From positions 1 to 21,974 of the forward strand of contig JBNKLQ010000082.1 in assembly GCA_050292445.1 (NCBI GenBank): a stretch of DNA of 21,974 bases, in the 5' to 3' direction. Positions 1-7,781 of this stretch are shown in pieces. The notes beneath the pieces were generated by a model that saw only the letters and a program-made list of their open reading frames with translations, searched no databases and was not told the origin of the DNA. This DNA is from Leptofilum sp050292445. Lineage in GTDB: Bacteria > Chloroflexota > Anaerolineae > Promineifilales > Promineifilaceae. Every line of letters begins with the position of its first letter. Position 1 is the stretch's first letter. The position numbers and the translations under genes are program-made.

Positions 1-804
1 GCCCGAGTCGAGCGCGACCTGCACTACGTCCTCTACTCGGGGAACGAGACGTCGAAGAAGTGGGAGATCCCGCCCGGGCACTACTTCGCCCTGGGCGACA
101 ACACGACCAATGACCAGACTGAATTCATCATCCCCGCCACGCAGGTGCAGGTGCATTCCCGCGATGCCGCAGCAACCTACCTGCCCACCGCTGGCAACTG
201 GATGAACTGGCCGGAACATAACGGCCGTTTCTTCAACATCTACGGCACCTGGGAGTATTACCTGGGCTTCTTCGCCCCCAACCTTAACGCTGGCTTTACG
301 GGTGTCTACGACCACACGGCCCAGCAAGGCATCGTGCGCGTGTTTGACGTGGCGCAGATGCCCGGCAACAAATTTTTCGGCCTGGCCAATTTGGAGCCGA
401 ACCTTTACACCATCGACGACAGTGTTTATGTGGAAATGTGGAGCAGCGGCGTCACGCCAGACTTCTGGACCTACGTCACCCTGGATGCGGGGCAAAGCAA
501 AAGCTGGACGGAGCGCTGGTATCCTGTTGGCAGCCTGGGCACGTTTGACATGGCCAACGAATTTGGCGCACTACGGGTAGATGAGACGTCTACCGGGGCG
601 GAGATTGGCTTGCAGGTTACGGCCGTTACTTCCGGCACACTATCTCTCCTAGTAGATGGTGTGCCCACGGCCAGCTGGCCCGGCCCATTTTTGCCTGATC
701 AGCCATTAGATTTGGTTTGGGAACGGCCGTTTAGCGTTGTGGGTCCCATTAGCGTGCAGCTTTTGGATGACCAGGATCAAGTTTTGTTGCAATTTGCGCC
801 GTGA
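1..804 (+). CDS. DUF5107-like protein with a signal-peptidase-I-like 5' part (5' open, probable chimera)
   Basis: The frame is open from base 1 to the TGA at 802-804 (267 codons) and has no start in the window. The GTG at 145 lies inside conserved sequence and is not a believable start. Residues 1-37 include IPPGHYFALGDN, which matches the conserved C-terminal box of type I signal peptidases. From about residue 40 the protein changes family: TEFIIPATQVQVHS, YLGFF, GFTGVYDH, GNKFFG, YVEMWSSGVTPDFW and SWTERWYPV resemble DUF5107-type, mutarotase-like beta-sandwich proteins. No signal peptidase DSR motif follows the GDN. The first 120 bases are about 63% GC and mostly use C-ending codons, unlike the rest. 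I read this as a chimeric join near 105-130. The DUF5107 name comes from motif memory and is moderately sure; the function is unknown. Confidence 0.6.
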   Translation, partial: ARVERDLHYVLYSGNETSKKWEIPPGHYFALGDNTTNDQTEFIIPATQVQVHSRDAAATYLPTAGNWMNWPEHNGRFFNIYGTWEYYLGFFAPNLNAGFTGVYDHTAQQGIVRVFDVAQMPGNKFFGLANLEPNLYTIDDSVYVEMWSSGVTPDFWTYVTLDAGQSKSWTERWYPVGSLGTFDMANEFGALRVDETSTGAEIGLQVTAVTSGTLSLLVDGVPTASWPGPFLPDQPLDLVWERPFSVVGPISVQLLDDQDQVLLQFAP

Positions 805-824
805 TCAAGCTGGAGTATAGGGAG

Positions 825-873
825 GGCGTGACGAAAAAAATACGTTTTACGCATCACGCCTTGCTGTTTTTTG
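825..873 (+). terminator. Hairpin with T-rich tail after the DUF5107-like gene
   Basis: GGCGTGA (825-831) pairs perfectly with TCACGCC (854-860). The loop can form a second AAAA/TTTT stem, and a T-rich run ends at 873. It lies 20 bases after the stop and before the next promoter, so it fits an intrinsic terminator. It uses the same CGTGA-type words as other spacers in this window. Confidence 0.5.
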
Positions 874-907
874 TGACAAATATCACCTGCCAATGATGTG
901 CTTGGCT

Positions 908-945
908 ACTGTCTGACTGGTGGTAAATCGTATACTGTTCAGCTA
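908..945 (+). promoter_or_regulatory. Promoter with TATACT -10 box, possibly leaderless start
   Basis: TATACT (931-936) is a good sigma-70 -10 box. It lies only eight bases before the ATG at 945, so transcription would begin at or within a base or two of the start codon. No Shine-Dalgarno sequence is visible in GTTCAGCT, just before the ATG. No convincing -35 box is seen. A leaderless mRNA for the kinase gene is an inference. Confidence 0.4.
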
Positions 946-3041
946 TGCAAGTGCTGACAGCATTCTTTGAGAACAATCTCACCCTGATCTACTTTTTTTA
1001 TGGCCTGGCTTTCTTTTGCATGGGGCTGTTGGTCTGGGTAGAGTCGCGGCAAGCGTCTTCTTTTCGTCTGGCGCAAGCGATGGGGCCGCTGGCTGGCTTT
1101 GGTCTGCTGCATGGGCTGCATGAATGGTTTGAGATGTTCCAAAGATTGGGTGCTGCCGGGGCAGCAAACATTCCCGCCTGGCTGCTGCTTGATGAGGTGC
1201 GCATTGCCCACTTGGCCCTTTCATTTTCGCTGCTGATTGTCTTTGGCATTCGCCTCATTTACCTGTCGCGTGGGGAGCAGGCACAGTCGGAAAAGCTGCA
1301 CGCATTTCTTATTGCCGGGAGCCTTCTCGGGATATGGCTCATTAGTTTGCTACTTACCTACTGGGTTTATCAGCCGCCACAAGAAGAGTTTATCTCTGCT
1401 GTAGATGCACTGTCTCGCTATATTTTAGGCATTCCAGGGGCAGCCCTGGCCTCCTGGGCCATTGTGCTGGAGCAGCGTACGTTCCAGCGGCTGGATATGC
1501 CAGGCACGGGCCGCGATTTGCTACGAGCAGCCCTGGCGCTGTTTATTTACGGCGTGTTTGGTCAGTCGTTTCCTCGCGCCAGCTTTTTGTTTCCAGCCAA
1601 TGTGATCAATGCGACGCTGTTTGGTCAATTTTTTGGTATTCCCATTCAGCTGTTCCGGGCGGTGATGGCTTCCCTGATTGCTATTTACATTGTGCGGGCG
1701 CTGCGCGCCTTTGAGATTGAGCGGCAGCGCAATTTGGCGCGGGCCAACGAAGCAAAGCTGGCGGCTCAGGAAGAAGCGTTGGTTATCCAGGCTCAAAGTC
1801 GCCGCGAAACGGAAGAACTAAACCAGGAACTGCAAACGGCCGTACATGACCTCTCTCTCCTTTTTGATTTGTCCCGCAGCCTCTCCTCTACTCTAGATCG
1901 TGATGAATTGCTCAACCAGGCAGTCCAGCAAATTTGCGCTAGCTTGCCCTATGTAAAAACTAGCCTGGTGATTTTGCGCAAGCATCCAGACCAGCCATTG
2001 CGCTGCCTGACCCATGCTGGGTACGATCAGCTGCCGCAGCGAGGGACGCTACCGTGCAATGAAGGGCAGGTGTTGACAACCAGCATGTTGAGTAACTGGC
2101 AGCCTGCTGTCCTGGTAGATGGGGTGGTGGAGCCGCTGCCGCAAGCAGTTGCTAGCCCAGAAGATACGGATACGCTATTGCCTATTGGCGACTGCCTGCT
2201 TGGTTTCCCTCTGGGAGATGTGGTGTCGGTTGCTGGCGGCTTGGTCTTAGGCTTGTCGTCAGAGATGACGCTGCTGCGGCGGCGTGATATGGAACTGCTG
2301 AAAACGATTGCTAGCCAGCTAACCATCGCCATTGAGAATGCCACCCGGTATGGTGAGTCACAGGCGCGTGAGACGCTGCGCGGCGAATTGCTGCACCAGA
2401 TTGTCTCGGCGCAGGAGCGCGAGCGGCAGCGCATTGCCCGCGAACTACATGATGGCACCGGCCAGACACTAACGGCGTTGGGTCTGGGCTTTGCCGCTGC
2501 CAGCGAGAATGTGCAGCACAATCCGGATCTGGCGTCGGCACAGCTGGCGGAGCTGAAAGTCATGAGCACCCAGGCGTTGCAAGAGCTGCGCGATCTGATT
2601 CGCGATTTACGGCCGTCTATTCTCGACGACTTGGGGTTGGTGCCTGCTTTGAAAAGCCAGGTGCAATCATTTACGGAGCGAACGGGGGTGCGGGCGGAAT
2701 TGGTGCTAAACGGCCGTCGCCAACGGGTGCAGCCAGAGATTGAGACGATTGTCTTTCGCATTGCCCAGGAAGCGCTCACCAACGTGGCCAAACATGCCCA
2801 CGCCAATCAAGTGACTGTCCAAATCGGTTTTGCCGAAAAGGTGCTGAACCTGGAAGTGCGGGACGATGGCCAGGGATTTGTGCCGCACACTGTTTTTGAA
2901 GCATCCGGTGGCAATCATCAGGCTTGGGGGTTGTTAGGGATGCAAGAACGGGTGGCGCTGGTTGGGGGAGCCTGTGTGGTACACTCAGAGCCAGGCCAGG
3001 GAACGGCCGTTGAGGTTTCTATCCCTATCACGACCGAATAA
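945..3041 (+). CDS. Membrane sensor histidine kinase, NarX/LiaS (HisKA_3) type
   Basis: This 698-residue kinase senses a signal through its membrane and GAF regions and phosphorylates a NarL-type regulator. Residues 1-260 hold about seven hydrophobic segments. A short charged, helix-rich linker follows (260-300), then a GAF domain (about 305-470). The HisKA_3 dimerisation box RIARELHDGTGQTLTAL has the phospho-acceptor His502. The HATPase domain (about 595-698) shows the N box EALTNVAKHA and the G boxes DDGQGF and GLLGMQER. The response regulator follows 89 bases downstream, making a standard two-component pair. The signal is unknown; the integral membrane N-terminus suggests a membrane-associated cue. 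The start is the ATG at 945, without a ribosome-binding site but directly behind a -10 box. Family assignment is sure. Confidence 0.95.
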   Translation: MQVLTAFFENNLTLIYFFYGLAFFCMGLLVWVESRQASSFRLAQAMGPLAGFGLLHGLHEWFEMFQRLGAAGAANIPAWLLLDEVRIAHLALSFSLLIVFGIRLIYLSRGEQAQSEKLHAFLIAGSLLGIWLISLLLTYWVYQPPQEEFISAVDALSRYILGIPGAALASWAIVLEQRTFQRLDMPGTGRDLLRAALALFIYGVFGQSFPRASFLFPANVINATLFGQFFGIPIQLFRAVMASLIAIYIVRALRAFEIERQRNLARANEAKLAAQEEALVIQAQSRRETEELNQELQTAVHDLSLLFDLSRSLSSTLDRDELLNQAVQQICASLPYVKTSLVILRKHPDQPLRCLTHAGYDQLPQRGTLPCNEGQVLTTSMLSNWQPAVLVDGVVEPLPQAVASPEDTDTLLPIGDCLLGFPLGDVVSVAGGLVLGLSSEMTLLRRRDMELLKTIASQLTIAIENATRYGESQARETLRGELLHQIVSAQERERQRIARELHDGTGQTLTALGLGFAAASENVQHNPDLASAQLAELKVMSTQALQELRDLIRDLRPSILDDLGLVPALKSQVQSFTERTGVRAELVLNGRRQRVQPEIETIVFRIAQEALTNVAKHAHANQVTVQIGFAEKVLNLEVRDDGQGFVPHTVFEASGGNHQAWGLLGMQERVALVGGACVVHSEPGQGTAVEVSIPITTE

Positions 3042-3057
3042 GGCTGATTCAGAAGTG

Positions 3058-3105
3058 GCAGTCCTGTGATGAATTATTTCTAAATTGATTGAAACGAAGG
3101 ACTGC
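3058..3105 (+). repeat. Inverted repeat in the kinase-regulator spacer
   Basis: GCAGTCCT (3058-3065) and AGGACTGC (3098-3105) form a perfect 8-bp stem around a 32-base loop. It ends 15 bases before the ribosome-binding site of the response regulator. It could tune expression of the second gene or be an operator. There is no T tract, so a terminator is unlikely. Confidence 0.35.
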
Positions 3106-3130
3106 TAATCCTCGTGGTCCGGAGGCAAAG

Positions 3131-3790
3131 ATGTCTAAAATTAAGTTAGTGTTAGCCGATGATCATGCCGTTGTTCGCTCCGGGCTGCGTATGCTGTTGC
3201 AGGCTCAGCCAGACATGGAAATTGTGGGCGAGGCTGAATCCGGTACCCAGGCGCTGGCTCAGGTGCGCAGCCTTCAACCAGACGTCATCCTGATGGACAT
3301 TCAGATGCCAGGAATGAATGGTATTGAAGCCACCCGACAGATTAAGGAAGCGTATTCGGATACGGCCGTACTTGCCCTCACCATGCATGAGGATGATCAA
3401 TACTTTTTTGAGATGCTTCAAGCGGGCGCTTCCGGCTATTTGCCCAAGCGGGCTGCACCGGATGAGCTGGTACGTGCGATTCGTACCGTTAGCCGGGGCG
3501 AGGTCTTTCTCTACCCCTCCCTGGCCACCCGACTGGTGCAAAGTTACGTTGGTGGTGATGCCGGAGATGATTCCGTGGCTTTGGTCAGTGACTTGACGCC
3601 TAGAGAAAAAGAAGTGCTGGTGCTTATTGCCGAAGGCTTGACTAATCCTGAAATTGCGGAAAAGCTGGTGATCAGCGTCAAAACAGTGGATCGTCACCGT
3701 GAAAATATTATGCGCAAACTTAATTTGCACAGCCGGATTGATTTGGTGAAGTATGCCCTGCGGCATGGATTAATTGCCCTAGAGGAGTAG
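3131..3790 (+). CDS. NarL/FixJ-family response regulator
   Basis: This 219-residue DNA-binding regulator is the likely partner of the upstream HisKA_3 kinase. The receiver domain (about 4-120) has the acidic pair D10/D11, phospho-acceptor D56 in LMDIQMPGMNG, T84 and K106 in GYLPKR. A LuxR-type helix-turn-helix begins at about residue 153 (LTPREKEVLVLIAEGLTN, then ISVKTVDRHRENIMRKL). I chose the ATG at 3131 because GGAGG (3121-3125) is well placed before it and the receiver begins right after (MSKIKLVLADDH). An upstream in-frame start at 3089 would only add residues unlike the family. Targets are unknown. The next operon runs convergently, so no adjacent target is implied. Confidence 0.95.
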   Translation: MSKIKLVLADDHAVVRSGLRMLLQAQPDMEIVGEAESGTQALAQVRSLQPDVILMDIQMPGMNGIEATRQIKEAYSDTAVLALTMHEDDQYFFEMLQAGASGYLPKRAAPDELVRAIRTVSRGEVFLYPSLATRLVQSYVGGDAGDDSVALVSDLTPREKEVLVLIAEGLTNPEIAEKLVISVKTVDRHRENIMRKLNLHSRIDLVKYALRHGLIALEE

Positions 3791-3804
3791 ATGGGGAGGG
3801 AGAA

Positions 3805-3869
3805 GTAAAAAGTGATACGTGAGAAGTGATAAGAAAAAACTCCTTCACTTTTCACGTATCACTTTTTAC
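3805..3869. terminator. Long perfect hairpin between convergent genes
   Basis: GTAAAAAGTGATACGTGA (3805-3822) is matched exactly by its reverse complement at 3852-3869, an 18-bp stem with a 29-base loop. The arms begin with A runs and end with T runs, so both transcripts would get a stem followed by U residues. The word AAGTGAT occurs twice in the left half and its complement twice in the right half, giving alternative pairings. It sits between a plus-strand and a minus-strand stop codon and probably terminates both. Confidence 0.65.
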
Positions 3870-3874
3870 GATGA

Positions 3875-4225
3875 TTACGCTAAGGAGGGATTTGCCTCAT
3901 ATAGTGGACAGGTGACGCATTTTTCGGGGAGCGCGCCTTCGGCCTGGGTTTTGGCCAGCCAGCAGGGAACCATTTGTTGCTTAAAGCCTGGGCAATCTTT
4001 CCGCAGCTCCGGATCGCACTTCATGATGGACCAGCAGCGGTCACCATTATTGGCAACCACGTTTGTGGCCACAGCCGTTCCCTCTCCACGCTCATTTGCT
4101 TCCGTTTCCCACCTGTCCACCATCCAGTTCATAGCATAGCCAATGCCAAACATCAGGGCCAGGGGCAACAAGCAGCGTAGAGCAAATAAGAGCCCCATTG
4201 TGACTGTTGCTTGTGTTACGTTCAT
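3875..4225 (-). CDS. Small membrane-anchored cysteine-rich (two-CW-like) protein
   Basis: This 116-residue protein has one N-terminal membrane helix (about 8-36, LLFALRCLLPLALMFGIGYA), a short linker, and a cysteine cluster at C64, C70, C78, C88, C103 and C106, including CWSIMKC, PCW and CVTCPLYE. The spacing resembles small CW...C...CW...C-x2-C modules found in bacterial redox and sensor proteins. That family link is from memory and only moderately sure. It follows the NrfD gene on the same strand after a 127-base gap that holds a hairpin. It may therefore be an accessory subunit or a metal/redox site of that complex. Start: ATG at 4225 preceded by AAAGGTTGAG. Its helix shares LLFALRxxLP with the 40-residue protein at 7782. 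Confidence 0.75.
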   Translation of the reverse strand: MNVTQATVTMGLLFALRCLLPLALMFGIGYAMNWMVDRWETEANERGEGTAVATNVVANNGDRCWSIMKCDPELRKDCPGFKQQMVPCWLAKTQAEGALPEKCVTCPLYEANPSLA

Positions 4226-4265
4226 AACTCAACCTTTTTCAAAAGTTGCCATAGAATTCCAGAGG

Positions 4266-4316
4266 GTGTGAAACGTAATGCGTAAGCTGGTTATTGTCAC
4301 GCTTCACGTTTCACAC
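4266..4316 (-). repeat. Inverted repeat between the NrfD and cysteine-rich genes
   Basis: GTGTGAAACGT (4266-4276) pairs perfectly with ACGTTTCACAC (4306-4316). The inner sequence can add a GCGT/ACGC stem. It lies in the 127-base gap between two same-strand genes and may act as an attenuator or RNA-stability element. It shares its word set (GTGA, ACGT, TCACG) with the spacers at 825, 3805 and 7921. Confidence 0.5.
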
Positions 4317-4352
4317 ATCAAACCTCTGATCTCCCAAGGCATAGAACTAAAA

Positions 4353-5606
4353 TTAATGGGAAACGGCCGTTACCGGTTCACTGATCACAGGGTCCTCTAC
4401 AGCTTCTGGCACCATGCTGTGATCCACAATACGTAAGTAGCGCACGCCTAACGTAAAGGCCAGCAGCCCGTAGGCAATGACGCCCAAACCCACCAGCACT
4501 TCTATGAGTGATGGCGTGTAGGCCGTGTACAGTGGTTCAATTTGCGTGGGTAGGTAGCTAAACGCCACCATTTGTCCCACAATATTTGTATCCCAACGGT
4601 AGGCGACCAGTCCGCCAACGGTTAAAACCAACGCCAGTAATAGCAACCGAGGCTGCCGCCGCAGTCGTCCTGTGACTAAAATGATGGCCGGGATAAAGAT
4701 TCCCAACAGCAGTTCGCCAATCCAGAAGTTAAAGGACAATGCGCCGCTAGTGAGGATATGCAACCCTTCTGTGCGACCTGGTTCTAGCGTGTATTCCATC
4801 CCCAGCGTGTCCCAGAAGCGCAGATAGAGGTACCCTAACAGCATCCAGCCAATCGCCTGTGAAACCTTGTCGATTATCTCCTCGCGTACGTTGGCCCGTT
4901 CAGAGAAGAGAGCCGATAGCTTGGAAGCCAGCACCGTCAGGGCCAGGCCGCCAATGACGGCCGAAACAATAAACAGCACCGCCAAACTAGGCTTGTACCA
5001 GATGGGGCGCGACTTGAGCACGCCATAGGTAGCACCCAACGATGATTGGTGCAACAGCGAGAAAGCAAGTCCGGCCACGGCCAGAACAGGCGCAAATTTA
5101 TGAATGTGGTGCAGACGCCCCGCCAGCTTGGGCCAGCGTGCTTTAAACCAACTGGCTTCGCCAAAGATGGGGGCGACTTCTAGCGTCAGCACTGTAAAGT
5201 AGAGTATGACACACATCGTTACTTCCCACAGTGGGGAATGGACGTTCCAATAAGCAACTGCGTGCCAGAAGCGGTCCGGGCGGCCGATGTCCATAAACAG
5301 GCATAGCATAGCCATGCTGTAGCCGATCAGACCAACAAATACGGCCGTGCGGGCAATTGGTTCTAACTGTTTCCAGCCTAGCAGGTAAACGGCCGCTGAA
5401 AGAGTGAAGGCCCCTGCACTCAGGGCAATGGCAGACAGGTCAATGCCGATCCACAAACCCCAGGGTACTAAATCGGTTAGGTTGGTAACCACCAGGCCTT
5501 GCAGTAAAACGATGATCCCTGCCGTCAGTCCGGCGGCCATCAACAAAAGAAGCAGGCCAACCCACAGTGGAAATGCTGCACGGTGCAGCTTGATTTTGGG
5601 GTTCAT
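4353..5606 (-). CDS. nrfD: NrfD/HybB-family quinone-interacting membrane subunit
   Basis: This 417-residue, very hydrophobic protein has about ten membrane helices. Family features include GLWIGIDLSAIALSAGAF near residue 50, MDIGRPDRFW, YWNVHSPLWEVTM and LLHQSSLGATYG, as in HybB and HmcC-like proteins. Such subunits exchange electrons between membrane quinones and an attached ferredoxin subunit. The start ATG overlaps the stop of the upstream ferredoxin gene by four bases (ATGA), so the two are probably translationally coupled. No catalytic molybdopterin subunit is encoded nearby. With the octaheme cytochrome upstream, the module most resembles the Hmc/Nhc/Ohc class of quinone:cytochrome oxidoreductases. 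The symbol is a family label only. Confidence 0.9.
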   Translation of the reverse strand: MNPKIKLHRAAFPLWVGLLLLLMAAGLTAGIIVLLQGLVVTNLTDLVPWGLWIGIDLSAIALSAGAFTLSAAVYLLGWKQLEPIARTAVFVGLIGYSMAMLCLFMDIGRPDRFWHAVAYWNVHSPLWEVTMCVILYFTVLTLEVAPIFGEASWFKARWPKLAGRLHHIHKFAPVLAVAGLAFSLLHQSSLGATYGVLKSRPIWYKPSLAVLFIVSAVIGGLALTVLASKLSALFSERANVREEIIDKVSQAIGWMLLGYLYLRFWDTLGMEYTLEPGRTEGLHILTSGALSFNFWIGELLLGIFIPAIILVTGRLRRQPRLLLLALVLTVGGLVAYRWDTNIVGQMVAFSYLPTQIEPLYTAYTPSLIEVLVGLGVIAYGLLAFTLGVRYLRIVDHSMVPEAVEDPVISEPVTAVSH

Positions 5607-6382
5607 GATAATTGTTCCTCCTCTTCGCGGCGGGCCGGCAGGTAGTAAACACGAGGATTTGTGCCTAAATCTTTGCGCAGCTGCGTAGATGGATATTTAG
5701 CCAACGCTTTGCTTACCGGAGACTCTGGATCGTTTAGGTCGCCAAATATGCGGGCACCGGTGGGGCAGGCGGCTACGCAGGCGGGGGTGGCTTGCCGGTC
5801 AACGCCAGGCGTGAGCCCTTCGGCCAAACCGCGATCGATGCGGTGGAAGCAGAAGGTGCATTTTTCGGCCACGCCACGCGGACGGCGCTCTACTTCTGGC
5901 TCGCCCCATTCGGGTACGGCCGAATTTGGACCAGTGTGTTTTTCCCAGTTGAAGGTTCTGGCCCCGTAAGGGCAGGCCAGTTGGCAATACCGGCAGCCAA
6001 TGCATTTTTCGTAATCCATCATTACAATGCCATCTGCTCGGTGATAAGTAGCGCCGACTGGGCAAATGTCTACACATGGGGCATTTTCGCAATGCATACA
6101 AGGCACTGGCGCGTACACGGCCTCGCCGTTGAGCGGTTCCAGTTCAATCATACGGTTCCACGATGCGTTTTCGCGGGTGTCGTTGTGTGCCTGGCAAGCC
6201 AGACTGCATTCACCGCAGCCAACACATTTGGCCTGGTCGATTACCATCGCCCAGCTGTGCGGGCTGGCTTCTTCGGCCGGTGCTTCAGAAGGGTTTCGTT
6301 TGGCGGCGATCGTGATGGTAGTAACGGCCGTTCCTACCGCAGCCAACTTGATAAAATCGCGACGTCCTACTTTATTGTTCAT
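5603..6382 (-). CDS. Tat-exported four-cluster [4Fe-4S] ferredoxin subunit (NrfC/HybA/PsrB type)
   Basis: This 259-residue iron-sulfur protein carries electrons between the NrfD-like subunit and the cytochrome. Sixteen cysteines fall in four groups: CVGCGECSLAC, CMHCENAPCVDICP, CIGCRYCQLACP, and CTFC with CVAACPTGAR, enough for four [4Fe-4S] clusters. The N-terminus GRRDFIKLAAVG is a twin-arginine signal, placing the protein on the outer face of the membrane. I chose the ATG at 6382 because GGAGG sits six bases before it. The ATG four codons upstream has a poorer site. The gene overlaps the cytochrome gene by 11 bases and the NrfD gene by 4. The C-terminal LGTNPRVYYLPA is usual for the family. 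Confidence 0.92.
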   Translation of the reverse strand: MNNKVGRRDFIKLAAVGTAVTTITIAAKRNPSEAPAEEASPHSWAMVIDQAKCVGCGECSLACQAHNDTRENASWNRMIELEPLNGEAVYAPVPCMHCENAPCVDICPVGATYHRADGIVMMDYEKCIGCRYCQLACPYGARTFNWEKHTGPNSAVPEWGEPEVERRPRGVAEKCTFCFHRIDRGLAEGLTPGVDRQATPACVAACPTGARIFGDLNDPESPVSKALAKYPSTQLRKDLGTNPRVYYLPARREEEEQLS

Positions 6383-7394
6383 TGCTGCCTCCATCTCTTT
6401 GGTTGCGTAGTCTGTCTTGCCATTTTTCTAGCCAGGGCGACCCAACCAGACCAAATGCCATGCCAATCAACGAGGCCAGAACAACGAAATTAAAGGGGCT
6501 GTTGCCTGTTGGTTCTGGCACAATGGTGCCATCGGCACTGCCATTGCTAGACAAGAATCCAGCCTCCATCACGACCTCATCTTCTTCGAAAAGACAAGGG
6601 CTTTCAGCCGACACTTCCATTTGCCCAGCGGCCGTTCCGTAACTGCCAGGGCCTAAAAAGCTGGCTTGCATTGCTTCAGCACCGTTTGTTGTAGCAGCTG
6701 GTTCCTGCGGCTCATGCATTTCCTGGCTGTGACAGACGGTGCAGGTGTTTGAACCAACCGAGAAAGTGTGGGCAATTTGGCTATGCCCGTTGCCTAATGG
6801 ATCGCTTTTGGTTTCCAGGTGGCAGTCGGTGCACAACAGACCTTCATCAGCGTGTGCTGTGTAGTTAAAGAAATGTGTCTCTTCTTTGTGGCAGGTGCGG
6901 CACGTGTCTTGCATGCTGCCTGCCTTCAATTCATTTGTGTGTGGATTGTGACAGCGCGCGCAAGAAAGCTCTTCCTGCCCATGCTGGCTGGTTTCCCATT
7001 CAGCAAAGGTGTCTACGTGGCATTGGCCACATAGCCGAGAAGAGATGTCAGTCTGCATTATTTTTTGTGGATGCTCCGCCGGGTCGGATGGGTGACAGGT
7101 AGCACAGGCAACGCCTTCTTTTTCATAGGTGCCTGTTGCCGGGTCAAAACCAGTCGTGTGGCAGCTAAGGCATTCTGGCGGATTGCCTTGGTCATTCCAG
7201 GCGGTCAGGAATGCCTCAACTACACTGGCATGACCGTGGGCGCTGTTCCCCCACTGGGTTGTTACCGTTTCGTGGCATTCGCCGCAGTCATCGGAGCCAT
7301 AGGCTTCTGGGACTGTTTGGGCCTGTGTCACGGTAAAGGTGATAAATCCCAGCAGCAGTGCGAAGGTCACTCCTAGCATGATTCTTTTGAACAT
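6372..7394 (-). CDS. Octaheme c-type cytochrome, membrane-anchored
   Basis: This 340-residue extracytoplasmic electron carrier has eight CXXCH haem sites: CGECH, CLSCH, CATCH, CGQCH, CARCH, CRTCH, CTDCH and CTVCH, the first at residues 37-41 and the last near 240. An N-terminal signal peptide (MFKRIMLGVTFALLLGFITF) leads it out. A helix near the C-terminus (FNFVVLASLIGMAFGLVGSP) probably anchors it, followed by a basic tail. I chose the ATG at 7394 for its AAGGAG seven bases upstream and the signal peptide that begins there. An in-frame start 27 codons earlier gives no signal-like start. It is the first gene of the cytochrome-ferredoxin-NrfD operon. Its direct partner (oxidase, reductase or extracellular acceptor) is not in the window. 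Confidence 0.93.
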   Translation of the reverse strand: MFKRIMLGVTFALLLGFITFTVTQAQTVPEAYGSDDCGECHETVTTQWGNSAHGHASVVEAFLTAWNDQGNPPECLSCHTTGFDPATGTYEKEGVACATCHPSDPAEHPQKIMQTDISSRLCGQCHVDTFAEWETSQHGQEELSCARCHNPHTNELKAGSMQDTCRTCHKEETHFFNYTAHADEGLLCTDCHLETKSDPLGNGHSQIAHTFSVGSNTCTVCHSQEMHEPQEPAATTNGAEAMQASFLGPGSYGTAAGQMEVSAESPCLFEEDEVVMEAGFLSSNGSADGTIVPEPTGNSPFNFVVLASLIGMAFGLVGSPWLEKWQDRLRNQRDGGSNEQ

Positions 7395-7781
7395 TGGATG
7401 CTCCTTGGAAAACAGATTCTTAATGCAAAGTCGCAGAGGTGTTGAGGAAAAGGCATCTGGTCCTTGCAGTTTCATTCATCATAGTTCCCAGTGTAGAGCA
7501 GGGGGGCAATGGCGTAAATCAGGCGTGAGACGGATTTTTGTGTGGGGTGTTTACCCCATGTCTTTATGGGTGTTTTTTGGTGCGATTTGTTGGATATGGG
7601 TGATTTTGCCTTGTAACGTGGATGAATTGGCTTTATTTGGGCAAGTTGTGGGTGATTTTACCCAGGGAAAAATGGCGGAGTTGCCGAATAGACGGCCGTC
7701 TCGCCAACCTCTATGCTGTATCTATAACCAAAAGCAATTGGCACAACTGTCTAGCACAACAGAGGTGCATGGAGGTTTAAA
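7395..7781. promoter_or_regulatory. Divergent control region of the redox operon with three GGGT-ACCC sites
   Basis: This 387-base stretch separates the cytochrome operon (minus) from the 40-residue membrane protein gene (plus). No convincing gene is seen in it. It has three related dyads: GGGGTGTTTACCCC (7544-7557), GGGTGATTTTGCC (7598-7610) and GGGTGATTTTACCC (7650-7663). They are 54 and 52 bases apart, close to five DNA turns, and a weaker GGGTGTTTTTTGG lies at 7568. This looks like an operator array for one regulator, which I cannot name. An ACGGCCGT copy at 7692 is the only copy clearly outside genes. No strong sigma-70 promoter was recognised on either strand. Confidence 0.45.

Noticed and set aside
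2027..2806. 259-codon minus-strand frame opposite the histidine kinase
   Set aside because: It is antisense to clear kinase and GAF coding sequence, is rich in Ser/Arg/Cys without domain motifs, and has no ribosome-binding site.
3083..3120. ATTGAAAC tail resembling the end of a CRISPR repeat
   Set aside because: Only one copy is present, with no repeat-spacer periodicity and no cas genes nearby.
3089..3130. Upstream start for the response regulator
   Set aside because: It would add 14 residues outside the receiver fold, whereas the ATG at 3131 has GGAGG at ideal spacing.
3152..3766. 204-codon minus-strand frame opposite the response regulator
   Set aside because: The plus strand has a complete receiver and LuxR helix-turn-helix; the antisense frame has no features of its own.
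5792..6493. 233-codon plus-strand frame opposite the ferredoxin gene
   Set aside because: The minus strand has four complete [4Fe-4S] motifs and a Tat signal. The opposite frame is a by-product of that codon use.
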